From Yponomeuta sedellus (Eukaryota > Arthropoda > Insecta > Lepidoptera > Yponomeutidae), in NCBI GenBank assembly GCA_934045075.1, contig OW203723.1:4790577-4854576 (forward strand): a stretch of DNA of 64,000 nt. Direction: 5' to 3'. Below, one piece after another: positions 19,140-31,625 of this stretch (within the stretch, counting starts at the first letter, position 1; the number at the start of each line of letters is the position of its first letter). The translations under genes and the position numbers were made by a program. The notes beneath the pieces were generated by a model. That model saw nothing but the letters and a program-made list of their open reading frames with translations, did not search any database and was not told the DNA's origin.

Positions 19140-22090
19140 ATATTTTTTTTTTTTCGGATAAAGACAAGATCAGCATGGCTTCTGCTTAAGGATGACCCGC
19201 ACAATTGTGAAGCTTTTCACATTTTATAATATTTACTAAGATGTTACGTGTAGGTAGTTATTGTTTCTCAAGTACGAAAATGTCTGTTTTTACTGAGTAA
19301 TAAACACAAATCACATAAATAGACTATGTGCTATTCAAGACTACAATCTATCTTTGTGCCAAATTTAATCCCTATTCTGTTAATAAAATTTCTCGACAGA
19401 CTTTCAAGTTTATAATATTATTGAGGAGTGAGATTTCACACTGGTTGATTGTAAATACCTACCTAGTTAGTAATCCCGAAGGATGTTTTCCATACGGCAG
19501 ACCATCCACGTTTGTCTTAACTTGGTAACTTCCAGTAATTTCATTTTCCCAGTCGCATGCTGTACAATAACTCCTCGTCACCATGGCGACCAACCACCGT
19601 TCGTTAAAAAGTTTAAAAATGTGTGCGCACCGTCAACGATATGCGCCCTCAACACTGTGAAGCTCTTATCGCGCCCGACATAGTTGCGAAAATCGAATGA
19701 AATCCCTAAAAAGCTATGACTGAATGTACTAACTCTGTTTGCACCCTCGGTAGTACGTAAACATACATATTTGTTAGCACAACCTGAAACCTACATTTTA
19801 CATCCATGTAAAATGCTGAAAATTGCAGTCACCTTTTGCGTCGTGTTTGGCAGAGGGTTTGCAATACGATATTCATCGATGGGTGAGGTCATTTGGAAAC
19901 TATGTTTCTACCGTTAATCTGCGATACAGTTTGGCAGAATCAAGCAAACGACCTAAGACAATGTACTTAAAAAACAAATGAAAAAAAAATTGTTATCCTA
20001 TAGAAGCTTAATATGGATACTGAATAGATGTTGGGTCATTGTTTCAATATCAGGGTTGTATTATAGGCGACCAGCTATTAAAATACATAGACGACTCAAT
20101 TAATTAACGAATCAATTCCATACTTATTTCGGACATGGACAGCGTCGAATACTTACAACCACAGACCAAATATTTTGTTTGAAACCCCTTTCATAAATAT
20201 CCCTCTACTACGTGGCATATTGTGGAATAACTCTACATAACTTCTGCTGCTGACTTTCCATAATATCAGCATTTCCATAATATTTATGAAACTGACAAGA
20301 GACTTGAAATTCGATGTCGATCGGAATTTTTGTTTTGGTTCGAGGCTACAGCAACGTTACTAGAGTAATATTTGAAATAAATCTTCGTTGGTTGCACTTT
20401 TTCTGAACAGTGAACGAAACGAAATTGGTAAGTGACGACAGATCGCCCATTCGGCTTCAACCGTCTTCTAAATTTTGAAAATCATCTATATATATCATAT
20501 GGGTACCTATGTCATATGTCATTTTTTGTGATTTCTAAATTCGAGATGATAAAAAAATAATTTTAAAAAGAAACTTTGACCTTGTACATACCTCGTTGGG
20601 TTTACGGTTCATAGATGTTTGTCTCTTTTATTCTACTCAGAGTGAAATAAAGCAATGTGACACGCTATCTCTGTTTAACCTTTCAGAATAGAAGTGAAAA
20701 GAAAAATGATACGTATATGTGTTATTCTAAATTCGTTAAATGTACTATGTTTTGTTGGTGGTGATGACAGCATTTTTAATTTATCATAGAGGACATTCGA
20801 AACATCATTGTCATATTATTTACCCGTAAAGCTGTCTTATCAATTTGCTGTCACGAGTTCCGTGCTTTCCGACATCGACAGTTCATGATGGTTTGCTCTG
20901 AATAAACTCGTGTTATCTACTGATAACGTATGATTTATGGAGTCTATTGATATGTTTACCCATAGAAATAGACATCCATATCCTTTGAACATTTTCTAGG
21001 TTCCGTCTTTATCGTCGCGGGTTTCTTGGTATATTGGTACCTAGCTCAGTTGGCTCTGCAGCTTATTATCTTCTGCTCCAGATATTCAAAAATCTTAAAC
21101 TGTTTGGTCTTACACGGATTTTATCTTCAAAGTTGAAAGAACAATATACTCATAGCATAAAGAGTGGTTATTTTTTGTTACTGTTGGATTTATTGATCCG
21201 GTCAGAAGCCATAGGCTTCAGCCTCGTGTGTCATGTGTGGTTACGATTACTAGCATTGCATTTACATCTACACTCATATCCTATTGATATAAAAGGTACG
21301 TACAGATCTCCGCTATAGGAGGACAATGTTACCTACACTAACAATGACCTCTAATATTTCATCTCACATCAGCCATTCAGTCTTCAAACCTTTCGAATAC
21401 AAAGGGACACATTTTTGTCAACGCACAATGCCATACGCAACTGAATAAGATCGTTATGGAAAGAAAGGGCCGCCCTCACCTAATTGTTTGTTTTTTTCGC
21501 TTTGAATCTGTAAAATTCTTACCTGAGGCGATTTGCACGCTTCACTGGGTTTTGTGTGCATTCCACTGATTTTTCGTTGGCGAAACCCGCTCGAATAACT
21601 AATACCTTGTGCTAACCAGACAACAACATCACATATAATATACTGACCATTTGTACAAATCAAAGAATGGCGGCCTCCAGCGAGAATAGAATACGTAATA
21701 ATAAGCATATCCGCTCAGCGAAACAGGCTATCGAGAATACAGTGAGCCCAATCTCACATCGAATATTACACCTTGTCGCGCGAAACTGCCAGAAGTTTTT
21801 GACAAAGGAGGATACGTTGCAAACTTTTAAGGATTCTTGTTTCTGATCGGGACTTTAGGAAAGACCCTCGCCTTTCACTTTTACGCTTCCTGCGACGTCA
21901 TCGCGTCGTCCAGAAATAAGCATCGGAATAAAAAAAACCGAAGAAAGCTGCGTCTGTCATCCGGTCGCACTCACTGCATGTGATATCATTATCTACTGCG
22001 AGACAAAGAAGTCTCCAGAATCAAGTTATTAATAACTGTTTATAGACATAGTCAAGCTCACGAGTAATGGTTGTCTCTACTTCTCTAGAA
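19140..22090. other. Long gene-free stretch
   Basis: I saw no credible exon, RNA gene or complete mobile element in about 3 kb of mostly AT-rich sequence. Short open frames at 19328-19683 and 21034-21318 have no recognisable motif. Confidence 0.45.
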
Positions 22091-22106
22091 TTGAAAATGT
22101 TTTCTT

Positions 22107-22130
22107 CTCAGATCATAGCTATGATCTGAG
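22107..22130. repeat. Perfect 24-bp palindrome
   Basis: 'ctcagatcatag' is followed at once by its exact reverse complement 'ctatgatctgag'. There is no loop, so it could extrude as a cruciform or be a dimeric binding site. No related copy was found in the window. Confidence 0.7.
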
Positions 22131-23539
22131 GTTTTCTTGAACCCGTTAATACTGCAATGCAATAAGTGATTTCGAAACAATGCTCCATTGAAGTTTTGCA
22201 ACTGAAACCTAAGCGGAATCTGGTGTATAGTTACACAACGATACTACCTCAGTAACGTTTCTGATAACAACGTCCAATAGGAGACAAAGAAAACTTTGTA
22301 GCTATTAACGCTAATATTTTGATGTGTGTGATTTTTGGCTCGCCATCATGCATGAATGTCTTGAACAAAATTTGGTAGACTGATACTCGTAGATCATATC
22401 CCGCGGTAATATGCATAAATTATATAGGTTATTTTTTATCCAAATCGCATGCACTGTATTGCATTAAAGATGGCTGCAGTCTTACATATTCCGTAAGGAT
22501 GAAATCAACTCGATCGTTGTAACGGAACTCTGCAGCACAACCATAGCTATAGTGACCCTGTCTCCTTAATTAAGAGATCCGATAAGCTAAAGACTGCAGT
22601 GCAGTGAACCTCCTCGGCAGATGTTCTTGCACCGAACACGTGCAGACTTTCCTGTGAGGCATGCACGGTACACGTGGTGGTAAGAAGGCACAGATAATGC
22701 AGTCTCGGAGTTCAAAGGATTATTACAGCTTGAAGAGAACTAGAGGCCTCTAGATTCAACGAACAAAGGGAACTAGTGAAAGGCTTTCAAGCGTGATTAT
22801 GATGGGTAGGTCTAGTTTTGTGACCGTTGTCTTAGGACGTAGGTACTTAATATGTCTTGTTTTCAACCTAATAACGTGATACTAAGAACAGGCAAGTTAA
22901 GTAAAGTTAAGATTTCATTAATTTGCGACCGGAGAAGTTCGTCATAATTCCGGGTTTAAGTTATTTGTGTTGTTTAGCCTTTGTTCTGTCGATACCACCC
23001 CGATTTTGAGCGATGAATGTTTCGATAACTTTATTAATTCAAATGCCTTTGCTTGAACGGCCTTGTTTGCGTTTGTTTTATCGTTCATATAAACGAGCAG
23101 AATTTGTGTTGAGCTATATTTGCATACACCCTTTTGTTTCGGGCAATCAATAGCCTCCCAATGTTGATTGATTACCTTCCGGTATTCATTACCTAAGAGG
23201 ATAAGGTTGAACGTCCTTTACCTTCTAAAAGATTTCTGCTTATCCAAAGGACTTTTTCCTTAAAAATAACAGTTGGGGGTCAGGATAGAAATTTTTCATT
23301 CACTGTAAGAATGCTGCACCTGTCGCTAATTGGCGGTCAATGTATAAGTTTGGAGTTAAACTTAAAAATTAAAATTTTGATTTCAACTCCAAAATTTTAA
23401 TTTTGTATTTAGGTATGGCCTGTGATCTCACTAACATATTTAGTTTTAATACTAAATGTAATTTTACTAACAACCAATGGATGGTTATTTATCCGAAATA
23501 AAGCAATACAATACAAAATTCACGTACAAGAATGAAAAG
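22131..23539. other. Gene-free stretch with an AT-rich inverted repeat
   Basis: No gene was recognised. Around 23345-23405 nested inverted repeats occur (tttggagtt with aactccaaa, and aaaattaaaattttg with its complement), probably a small degraded fold-back element. Confidence 0.4.
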
Positions 23540-23550
23540 AAAATGTTATC

Positions 23551-23711
23551 TGTACGTAATACAGAGAGTATTGTAAGAGGTTTGAAACTTCACTGATGCC
23601 GGTTAGTCGCCCATTGGCTCTGTTGGGAGAGCGCTTGCAAGGTTAGCCAGAGGTCGCGGTCTCGAGTCCCGGCATGGGTGATGGATTTTTTAGCCTCTAA
23701 ATAGGTTTTTA
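23551..23711 (+). mobile_element. tRNA-like retroposon, 5'-truncated copy 4
   Basis: An 11-bp duplication, aaaatgttatc, flanks it (23540-23550 and 23712-23722). It begins inside the head ('tgtacgtaatacagagagta'), runs through the tRNA-like block with 'gggagagcgc' and the B-box-like 'cgcggtctcgagtcccggc', and ends at the fixed tail 'tagcctctaaataggttttt'. There is no inverted leader, so this is simple 5' truncation. Confidence 0.85.
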
Positions 23712-24122
23712 AAAATGTTATCAGTGTTACCATGAATATATTCTAGTTTTTAAGTTGAATTAATATTTTTTGCTCACAGTAGCCGCACCAACACTCACAG
23801 ATCTAATATTCTCTACGTTACAAGAACCATATCGCACTCGGAAGCTTAACATACCTGTAAGCTCTATCCCACTTTCGGTAGTTCAACAGAGCGGAATAAC
23901 CTCTCCAGTCTCGACATCAATATTAAGTACGACACAATAATTAGACAAAGCAATGTTCTGGCGGCATGCCCCACATTTGAATGCATTTAATTGTAACTCA
24001 ATATTGGAATATCATCGAGGAGTTGGGGCTTAGTTTGAAGGACGACTGTACCTACACACTCGGGGACTCTCAAAAATTTATAATTTTATTTGCTGACTCT
24101 TAAGATACAGGTTACCCTGTAT

Positions 24123-24175
24123 CGTAAGATCCTGACTCCTAAACTTAAGATAGTTTCGGAGTCCAGGATCTTACG
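24123..24175. repeat. Inverted repeat, 17-bp arms
   Basis: Arms 24123-24139 and 24158-24175 ('cgtaagatcctgactcc' and its complement with one inserted base) enclose an 18-nt loop. Origin unknown. Confidence 0.6.
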
Positions 24176-24529
24176 TAAGAAAGCTGTATATACATATTGA
24201 AAGTTACATTGTATGTTTTTGTCAATAAATCACTTACTTTACGCAATCGAAAGATACTAAAGATTCGGGTGTGGTTAGCTTAAACCCATCCTAGGTATTA
24301 CGCTAACGAATTTAAAATAGCTTTTGGTGTTAAATAGGTACAGTCGACGGCTGATAAACATTAAACATTGTTTGCGAAGTCATCCATGACGAGTAGATTG
24401 CCCGTTAGGTTTGATGGACAACCAAGTCGTCACTTCGTTCTCAATTACTGGGAGTTCAGTGGGCAGACCAGCCCAAAATCGTCGGATGACATCGGTGCGG
24501 TGATAAGTTGATGACGCCTCCTCGATAGA

Positions 24530-24720
24530 ACACGTGCTTCATATCCGTGAGGTCCTGAGTTTTCACATAACGTAATTTTGTTGTGGCAATACCACTAGGT
24601 AACGGTTAACAAAATCATCGTGAGGAAACTGGAGTCTATGAGACGTGAACAGTTCGAAATTGATGATCAAGCCCTTTCTCACAGAACAGGGGTTTCCTCG
24701 GAGAGCGAGAAAAGTCAAAT
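24530..24720 (+). repeat. Degraded SINE body
   Basis: 'gtgaggtcctgagttttcac', 'gtggcaataccactaggtaa' and 'aaaatcatcgtgaggaaac' follow the order of the tRNA-derived SINE body present at 44575-44870 (B box, 'gtagcaatac', 'acatcgtgagga'). The copy is old and its borders are unclear. Confidence 0.5.
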
Positions 24721-25079
24721 AGGTTGCTTAGTATGATAGAGTGAAACTTGATTTTCGCAAGTCGCTTCGTCTAATCGAGCGTTGGTAAACGTAATCTCGC
24801 CGCCCAAACACCAAACTCTCAGCCTAATCGTTTCTCGGAGAAATGTTAGTTAACTTCAGTGACTGTTAGCAGAAATACAGTGAAACATTGCTAGACGTGA
24901 CTTAGTTGTAATTATGATGATGATTGTCTATATCCCTGTGGGATTTATTGATTCTATGTATTTTTCTGTAATCCACAGTGATTGCAAATAACATATTCAT
25001 CATAAATCTCATCACACGATCATACAATACTTTGTTCTTTGGTGTTTATTACAATTGACGCCAAGAATGCTCGATTAAT

Positions 25080-26010
25080 GGGAGCGCGTAGACTTGAAGC
25101 AGCAAGAAATTAAATCGCAATGTTCATGCAATTGTCATTGTACCACAATGCGTTAGCAGAATATAAGCCCTGGTTTTTGTATCAATGCAGAAACCACTAC
25201 AGAATTCCAGGAAACGCCGACCAATGAGCTAATTATGGGGAGAGGGGGCGAGCGGCGCTATTCTAGCGCTTTGTAATGAAAGTTTGATGCCACCTCAAAT
25301 TCGCACTAAGTACGTACGTGATCATACGTATCCCGTGATGCACCGGTATAGTCTGATTCGTCTATGATTCTGACGGGGTAATACGATGATTTTTGACGAT
25401 TTGCGCTTCTTGATACGATACTATAGTAAGCTGCGTTTTCAGAATAAGTTTTGCATAAATTGCAATGGAAAACGGATCAAATTTGAAGAGTCTGCTTGGC
25501 TTTTAGGGTTCTGTAGTCAACAAGAGACACTAATAGTTTCGCCATGTCCGTCTACAATAAGTACTAGAACGCTGTATTTTGGCATATATTAATCCCTCCG
25601 ATAAAACATTTATTAGCGTAGGTACGTCCTAAATTAGGTAGGTATGCATTTTTCCGCCTACATCATAGTCTGGGATATTGTTCAAATGGTGTAGTAGAAA
25701 CATTTTTCGATGCAAAATATTAACATAGATAGATAGATATAATATTTTTATAAAGCTTCAAAGCCATTTTTTTTGCCTTCTCCTGGCTAAAATTTTGATT
25801 GTAAGTACATGAAAAAATCTGAAATTCATGGCAGCTGCACATACGAATTTTTTAAGTAAGCTACAGGCTTCACAGTGACGACAACGAGTAATGCGACCAA
25901 CTCTTAAATGGAAAATTTCGTTCAAATTCCATTCAACATTTCTGTGATGAAGTTGTTTGTTCTGTAAATCCGGCAAAGAAAACTCTCCTTCTACGGAACC
26001 CTACACTGTG
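25080..26010. repeat. Mosaic of dispersed repeats
   Basis: 25080-25165 matches part of 18860-18950. At 25500-25560, 'tagggttctgtagtcaacaa' followed by 'tttcgccatgtccgtc', together with 'tctacggaaccctacactgt' near 25992, resembles the interspersed lepidopteran element with 'agggttccgta' ends described at 45890-46395. Open frames here (25386-25592 and minus strand 25758-25976) fall inside this repeat and are not genes. Confidence 0.5.
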
Positions 26011-26574
26011 CATTGCCCGATACGCACTTGTTCGGCGTTTCAATTAAAATTCACTTGGAGTCCCACTATACTGCCTGCAGTACGCTCATAATTTGCTTCA
26101 TAGTTGCAGTACGTTGTTACGGTTACTGAGAACTTTTTGGCTCGCCGGAATGCACCTCCTTTTACAGATTAATGCTGGTCAGCAACAAATCTACTTTTGT
26201 ACAACAAAGACACTTTTGTTTTAGATGCTCAAAAATATTTAGCATAAAAAAATGTGTGAAATGTGGCGATGAAATTTTGTTTGTAAGTATATATTTTTTG
26301 AAAAGCATAGGTAAAGCTAGCTAAAGTGAATACTTACTACTTAATATTAAGTAGAAAGTTTTTGAAGATGTTTGTTACTCAATCAGGCAACGTCTGAACG
26401 GTTTCACATAAAACTATAAGTGTACAGATAGAGATCTGAATTGATATAGGATAATATTCTATATTAGATAATATAGTAGGTATAATATTTTTATACGTTT
26501 ATATAATTCCCGGTAATACGCTCCCGTGGTATAATTTCTAACGCAGGCTTATCCACGGCATATAGTAAATACTA

Positions 26575-26800
26575 ATATAAAGCAAAGAGGTCGTGGGTTC
26601 GAATCTCGGAAATTAGTTGTATCTCTAAGTTACGTAAGTACATTTGTGTAGTTGTAGTAGCGATACCATTCGCTAAACGTGAAGCATAACATCGTGAGGA
26701 GACCTCTGTGTGTGAGCTGTTCATACCTCAGCGCTTGAAATCGCCAATCCCGTGGGGGGGCGTGATTACGCCCTACTCTCTTTCTTAGAGAGAAGGCCGT
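26575..26800 (+). mobile_element. tRNA-derived SINE, degraded
   Basis: The B-box-like 'ggtcgtgggttcgaatctcg' leads into 'gtagtagcgataccattcgc', 'acatcgtgaggagacctctg', 'gcgcttgaaatcgccaatcc' and the CT-rich 'tctctttcttagagagaagg'. This is the same SINE as 27165-27495 and 44575-44870. Confidence 0.7.
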
Positions 26801-26807
26801 TACACTA

Positions 26808-26885
26808 TTTTTATTTTTAATGCACTAACCCGTGCTAAGGAACAAATTTAAAAACCGATTTTAAGCCCTTTAAGAAGGCCGTTTT
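26808..26885 (+). repeat. Inverted-leader fragment of the tRNA-like retroposon
   Basis: 'atgcactaacccgtgctaag' and 'gaacaaatttaaaaacc' match the 5' inverted leader of the fold-back retroposon (compare 34945-35010). The match ends in a rearranged 'ttttaagccc' segment. No tRNA-like block follows. Confidence 0.65.
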
Positions 26886-27164
26886 TAAGCCCTCTGAAGA
26901 ATCGGGTCGTATATAGGCTACATAAAAAAGCAAAGATGTTGCATTATCGATTTAGCCTAGACTAAAACCTCGTTACACTAAACAAGCGCCGCCGATTTCC
27001 AGAGGCATGCTATTTTCCATGTGGCCCCAGTTAAGTGGGCTGCAAATAGTTGATGCAAGCGGGAGCAGGGGGGTGGGTAAATCAATAGGGTCTCTATTTT
27101 TGCATTAACTGTTAAAATGTCACGCGGTGCAAACCTCTATATAACGCTATGGGTTTCTGCATTT

Positions 27165-27495
27165 GTATTGTAGGCGTACCGGAGCGGTTCGAACGCCCGC
27201 TTCTCAATCGTGAGCTCGTGGGTTCGAATCCCGGCATGTACCAATGACTTTGTATTCTAAGCTATGTACAATTGTAAGACTTATAGCTACCACTCGGTAA
27301 CGGAAAGGAAAACATCGTGAACCTGAGTGTCTAAGGTATTCAAATACTTCAGCGCTTGAAATTGCCAATCCGCGGTGGGCACGCGTGGTAATTTAAAGCT
27401 ATACCCTCCTCTCTCTCTCCCTATCTCTCTCTCTCTCTCTGAGAGAATGCCTGGGCCCTGCAGTGGTAGGTACGTTTATAGGCTACATAAAAACA
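27165..27495 (+). mobile_element. tRNA-derived SINE
   Basis: A-box-like 'taggcgtaccggagcggttc' and B-box-like 'gtgggttcgaatcccggcat' are spaced as in polymerase III promoters. The body follows: 'accaatgactttgta', 'ccactcggtaacgg', 'aacatcgtgaa', 'cagcgcttgaaattgccaat', 'cgcggtgggcacgcg', then an expanded (CT)n tract (27405-27440) and 'ctgagagaatgcctgggccc'. It resembles tRNA-derived SINEs common in moths. Confidence 0.75.
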
Positions 27496-27659
27496 TACAC
27501 AACCAAGGTATGCTAACCAGGCAAGGACATCTCAAACATTGCTCTGTTCAGGCTATTTGTACAAATTAATTAAATACGGTGGCCTCCAGTGAAAATCAAA
27601 TGCCCGACCTCTGTTTTGCTAGTGAAGCGTGTAACCGTTAGACCAACAAGGCAGTAAAA

Positions 27660-27795
27660 TAGTAAGATAAGATAAGAATAGGTATTCTTTATTGTACACC
27701 AGGAAAAAACAAACAAAAAATAATTACAAAGATACAGTACAATTGGCGGCCTTATTGATTAGAGCAATTTCTTCCAGACAACCTACGATGGAGAG
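27660..27795 (-). repeat. LINE 3'-UTR tail, inverted
   Basis: Read on the minus strand it gives 'ggttgtctggaagaaattgc', a 'aaggccgccaattgtac' segment and a terminal 'gtacaataaagaat'. The same 3' end occurs at 32045-32165 and 54790-54930 (+) and at 38376-38475 (-). No open frame accompanies it. Confidence 0.65.
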
Positions 27796-28969
27796 TAAAT
27801 TTATTCTGAAGTACATTTTTGAACTAAAACTTTCGTAAGTACTACATATTATTGGATTGTTATCGAATAAACATACTAGGCTTTTTTTTCGTCGTATTGT
27901 TGAAGTAAATTACAAAAAAGCACTTTTATTTTTCAATACCCGTGTAGCGAGACTCTAGCATATCTGCGTCCCCAATCTAAAGTCTAGACAGTGACTTAGG
28001 ACTACAATACTTTGGCCCAAATGTATTTACACTTAATACTGTTGACCTCGAAAAGCTTGTAAAAGCAACAACAACAAGAGCCTAGTATTAAGTAATATAA
28101 GCAGTAGAAGTTAAAGCCACGAGGAAGTCTCTGAGCTAACAATGAATAAGTAATTTTGCTTTGTAGTCATGGGCGGATTTCCCTAAAGGCCCACAAGAAA
28201 AATTCACCCCTGTGTGTGTATAGAGTCAATTACTAGGCTTACGGTGGCTCAATATTAGGGGGCGCTCAATCTCAGAAAATACACCAAGGGCCATAAGGCA
28301 AAGAATACAATAAAGAATAAAATACAATACAATAATGAATATTCAAGGCCAGTTTTTGAATTGAGAATTTTTTTAAGAATTTAAATAGTTAAATTTTACT
28401 AAGTAAACAGATACAGATACTTCATTTGTCCAACAAATGTGCTCTACGTTTAGTCAACAAGGCGTGCAAATGTTTCGAAGAATACTTAGGCATAGTGATC
28501 TACTTACGAAAATTAAAAATAGCATTGCGCAATGGATTGTGTTAAAAAAATTATGAAAGCAGTAAATTAAAAATCGTGGGCATTGTGCTATCAAACCATT
28601 CAAATTACAGAACTATAAGGACGAAAAACAGTACGATGATGCGGATAACGTGATAATAATAATAATAATTTATTTACTTTGAACAGCAAGATTCATATTT
28701 GGTTAGTTCATTTTAATTTTGTATTTATGTTAATAGCATATAGATGCTATAGGTATATAGGTATAGACCTATAATATAACTACAGAATGTCAAGCGCCTG
28801 AAAATAGAGAACGGGGCCGACTAGTGCTACGCGGCGCAGCAATAATGCTAGCCTGCCTCTAGGCCCAGGGCGTCAAAACGCCGAATCCGGCTCTGTCTAA
28901 ATAGGAGCATGTAGAAAGTTTGAAGGGCGTCCAACTTTTTCTGTAAGATATTTTATGTAAGGTATTTAG

Positions 28970-29690
28970 CAATAAATATAGAGCGGTGATAACGGAGCTG
29001 TCTTCTCATTCGAGAGGTCGTGGGTTCGAATCCCGGTATGTGAAGTTATAGTAGCACCACTCGTTAGCGGTGAAGGTAAACATCGTGAGGAAACCTGAGT
29101 GTCCGCTTCTTTCTTCTTTCGTGTCGAAAGCGCCGCTCTCCTCTCAGACATCTCGCTCCAAAAATCGCGCCACTGCGAGCGCGCCTGGTGATGCCTCCAT
29201 GAGATCCCACAAATTGCACTGTGGAGCTTCAGGGCAGACACAACGATGCATTGTTGTTTGTGCAGCTCCACATCGGCACAAGATGTCAGCATCTTCGGGC
29301 ACCATCCCCCATCTGTTCAGGTTATCTCTGGATCGAGCAACACCAGCGCGCAGGCAGTTCAGCAATTTCCATACTCTCCACTGCTCATGCCCTCCAGGTG
29401 GTATTGACTCCACCGGCTTTATGAAGTCAGGAAGGTGTTTTTTTTACTGCTCCCTCCACCTATGCAGTCGAAGTTCCGCCGGTATTTCTCCGTCAAGTGG
29501 CTTAAAAGTAGTAAAACTTTTCCGGCACTTTAGCTGCTTTTTCGTTGGGCCCTGAGTGTCTGAGGTGTGCACATACCTCAGCGCTTGAAACTGCCAATCC
29601 GCGGTGGGCATGCGTAGGTGATTAAGTCCTTACTCTCTCACTGAGAGAAGGCCTGTGACCTATAGCGGGATTTATATTCGCTGCATTATT
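28970..29690 (+). mobile_element. tRNA-derived SINE interrupted by a LINE fragment
   Basis: The left part has the B-box-like 'ggtcgtgggttcgaatcccg' and body to 'gaggaaacctgagtgtc'; the right part resumes at 'ctgagtgtctgaggtg', 'cagcgcttgaaactgccaat', 'cgcggtgggcatgcg' and 'ctcactgagagaaggcctg'. The interruption at 29104-29550 is bounded by a 10-bp duplication, so the SINE is older than the LINE insertion. Confidence 0.8.
29104..29550 (-). pseudogene. 5'-truncated LINE fragment (reverse transcriptase C-terminus)
   Basis: The perfect duplication cctgagtgtc (29094-29103 and 29551-29560) borders the insert. On the minus strand 29413-29144 encodes the C-terminal part of a non-LTR retrotransposon polymerase: LNCLRAGVARSRDNLNRWG, then the zinc-knuckle-like ILCRCGAAQTTMHRCVCPEA and ALAVARF. 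The 3' end lies at low coordinates where the plus strand is T/C-rich. Only about 450 bp of the element was copied, as is usual for target-primed reverse transcription. The motif style is that of Jockey/R1-type elements; the exact clade is not determined. Confidence 0.8.
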
Positions 29691-29717
29691 ATTTAGCAAT
29701 ATTAATGTAGGTATAAA

Positions 29718-29800
29718 AATGTGGTGGAGTATGGCCTAACCTTCCTGCGATGCAGGAAGAGACCCGTGCCCCAGCAGTGGGAACATACAAGGGTTGATAA
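29718..29800 (+). repeat. 5S-derived SINE terminal module
   Basis: 'gtggtggagtatggcctaac', 'atgcaggaagagacccgtgc' and 'acatacaagggttgataacg' match the last 80 bp of the 5S-derived SINE. It may also be the 3' end of the partner LINE whose machinery the SINE uses. Confidence 0.7.
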
Positions 29801-30239
29801 CGATTAATGTATAAATATAGCTAAGATCCATAAGTATTAACTAATGTATATGTTTTAGGGATGTTTGAATATTTATAACGAAACGCGATTATTTATTTTA
29901 TCTTAATCCCTCGGGAATTTAGTCTCGCTTACAGCTAGCAATGGAATAAAAAACAAACTTTGTTTGTGAATAGGAGTTTCTTGTTGGATAATAATATAGA
30001 CCTTTAACTAAATGTTAAATATTTAATACATCGTCTAGACTCTACTTATACGTTGTATAAGTATATGTTAAGTGACCGCTCAGACGCTAAGTCCCTGATT
30101 ATATAAAGTAGCTAATCGCTATATGCTAAGAAAAACATTGTGAGAAATAAAGTCATGATGTGATTCGAACCTATTACCACCCTATACGATGTCACTGAAA
30201 AAAGTAATTAGCAATTTTTTTTTACTTTTTTAGTTACTT

Positions 30240-30280
30240 GTAATAATTATTTGTATATTGCCTTTACAAATAATTATTAC
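30240..30280. repeat. Perfect 16-bp inverted repeat
   Basis: Arms 30240-30255 ('gtaataattatttgta') and 30265-30280 are exact complements around a 9-nt loop. Being AT-rich, it could be a small fold-back remnant. Confidence 0.6.
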
Positions 30281-30319
30281 ACTTTGCCTGAAATAAATTA
30301 CTATTATTATTATTATTTA

Positions 30320-30392
30320 GTATGGCCTAACCTTCCTGCGATGCAGGAAGAGACCCGTGCCCTAGCAGTGGGGACATACAAGGGTTGATAAC
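30320..30392 (+). repeat. 5S-derived SINE terminal module
   Basis: A second 3'-end-only copy 520 bp after the previous one, with 'tatggcctaaccttcctgcg', 'gagacccgtgccctagcag' and 'acatacaagggttgataac', preceded by an (ATT)n tract. The very short truncation fits LINE-driven retroposition. Confidence 0.7.
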
Positions 30393-31334
30393 TAAAATTT
30401 TTATTATTAATATCAACTCATTCCCATTCCGGCTCCGAATTAGAGTTTCTTAAATAAGGCAAATGGTTTATTTGCAACGTAGGACTCGACTCGAATATCA
30501 ATGAATTTAATTTGCATTATTGTTAGCTTAATTAATTTAATTTATTTGTGTCAAATAAACGTTTTAAATTGTTTACAATGGGTACCTAGTTACGACGATA
30601 TTGCGAAGAACAATGGAGAGTTGATCAATCTTACATTATTAACTTACTTCCGGATTCTTACTTGATTTTTTTGTCGCCAGAGTCCGACCAGGTTCCATTG
30701 TGTCTCATAACTGTTGCTGTAACTAGTGTGTTTTTCTTTCTTCTCTTTCTGATTCGCAGAGCTTAAGTTGAGTAGAGAGAGATGAAGCTCGCGTCGTCGG
30801 TTACTCGTCTCTGAGTCGAAATTTGGTCGGACACTTCCGACAAAAAACTAGTTAGTAAATCCGAAACTAAGCTAATTAATCTTTACTTGTTAAAACAGGA
30901 CTGTTACTAATGTTAGATAGGCATCAACTGGAATTAATCGTATAAAGGTCTAAGTATGTCCCATAGCACAGGGAATCGAACTTGTAACTCTTAATTTGCA
31001 ATAGAATTATCTTATTCTTATGTTTACTGTACAGATGAAATGTCAATTTTGATTATTCAGCGACGTACCATGCTCAATTTATCGTGTCTTAGCCATATCA
31101 CCCTGTAAAGATGGAGGTGCCCAGATATTTCACGCTCGTCACTGACGATGCCTTTCAGACCACTTGCTAAATTAAGCCAACCTATTTCAGTTGCGGCATC
31201 GGCAGCATAAAAATTTCAGGCACTTTTAAAATGCCCGGAATAATACAGAGTCATCATGAAACGTTCTGCTACAGTAAGTAAATGCACAGAGAGTTTAGAC
31301 TCCTCCGCTTTTTAATTTTGCTTTTTACAACATC

Positions 31335-31625
31335 CGTTGGCTTCGATATCCATCCACCCTTGTAGGTTCCCACTGCTGGAGCACGGGTCTCTTCCTGCAT
31401 CGCAGGAAGGTTGGGCCATACTCCACCGTAGGGGCCAAGTCCGGGTTGGTGGAGAATTGTAAAACAGTGGTGGGCCCTACTGTGAGAAGTTATCAAGCCC
31501 TCCATAAGGCTTCAGACAGCTTAATGACTGCCATTACAGCTGGCATGAACGGTTTAACGTGCCTTGCGAAGCACGGAAGCGCTCGGAAAAATGTCCACGG
31601 CCGAGCAAATGGCCACGAGCGCTTC
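31335..31625 (-). mobile_element. 5S-derived SINE, inverted, promoter part deleted
   Basis: On the minus strand the head 'gaagcgctcgtggccatttg' is followed directly by the body ('agcgcttccgtgcttcgcaa', 'ggcacgttaaacc') and the 3' module ending 'acaagggtggatggatatcg'. The 5S-like promoter segment between head and body is largely gone, so this copy should not be transcribed by polymerase III. Confidence 0.7.

Noticed and set aside
27405..27445. A (CT)n tract that could be taken for a GAGA-type regulatory site or splice polypyrimidine tract
   Set aside because: It is the expanded CT-rich portion of the tRNA-derived SINE, with counterparts at 26780 and 44810.
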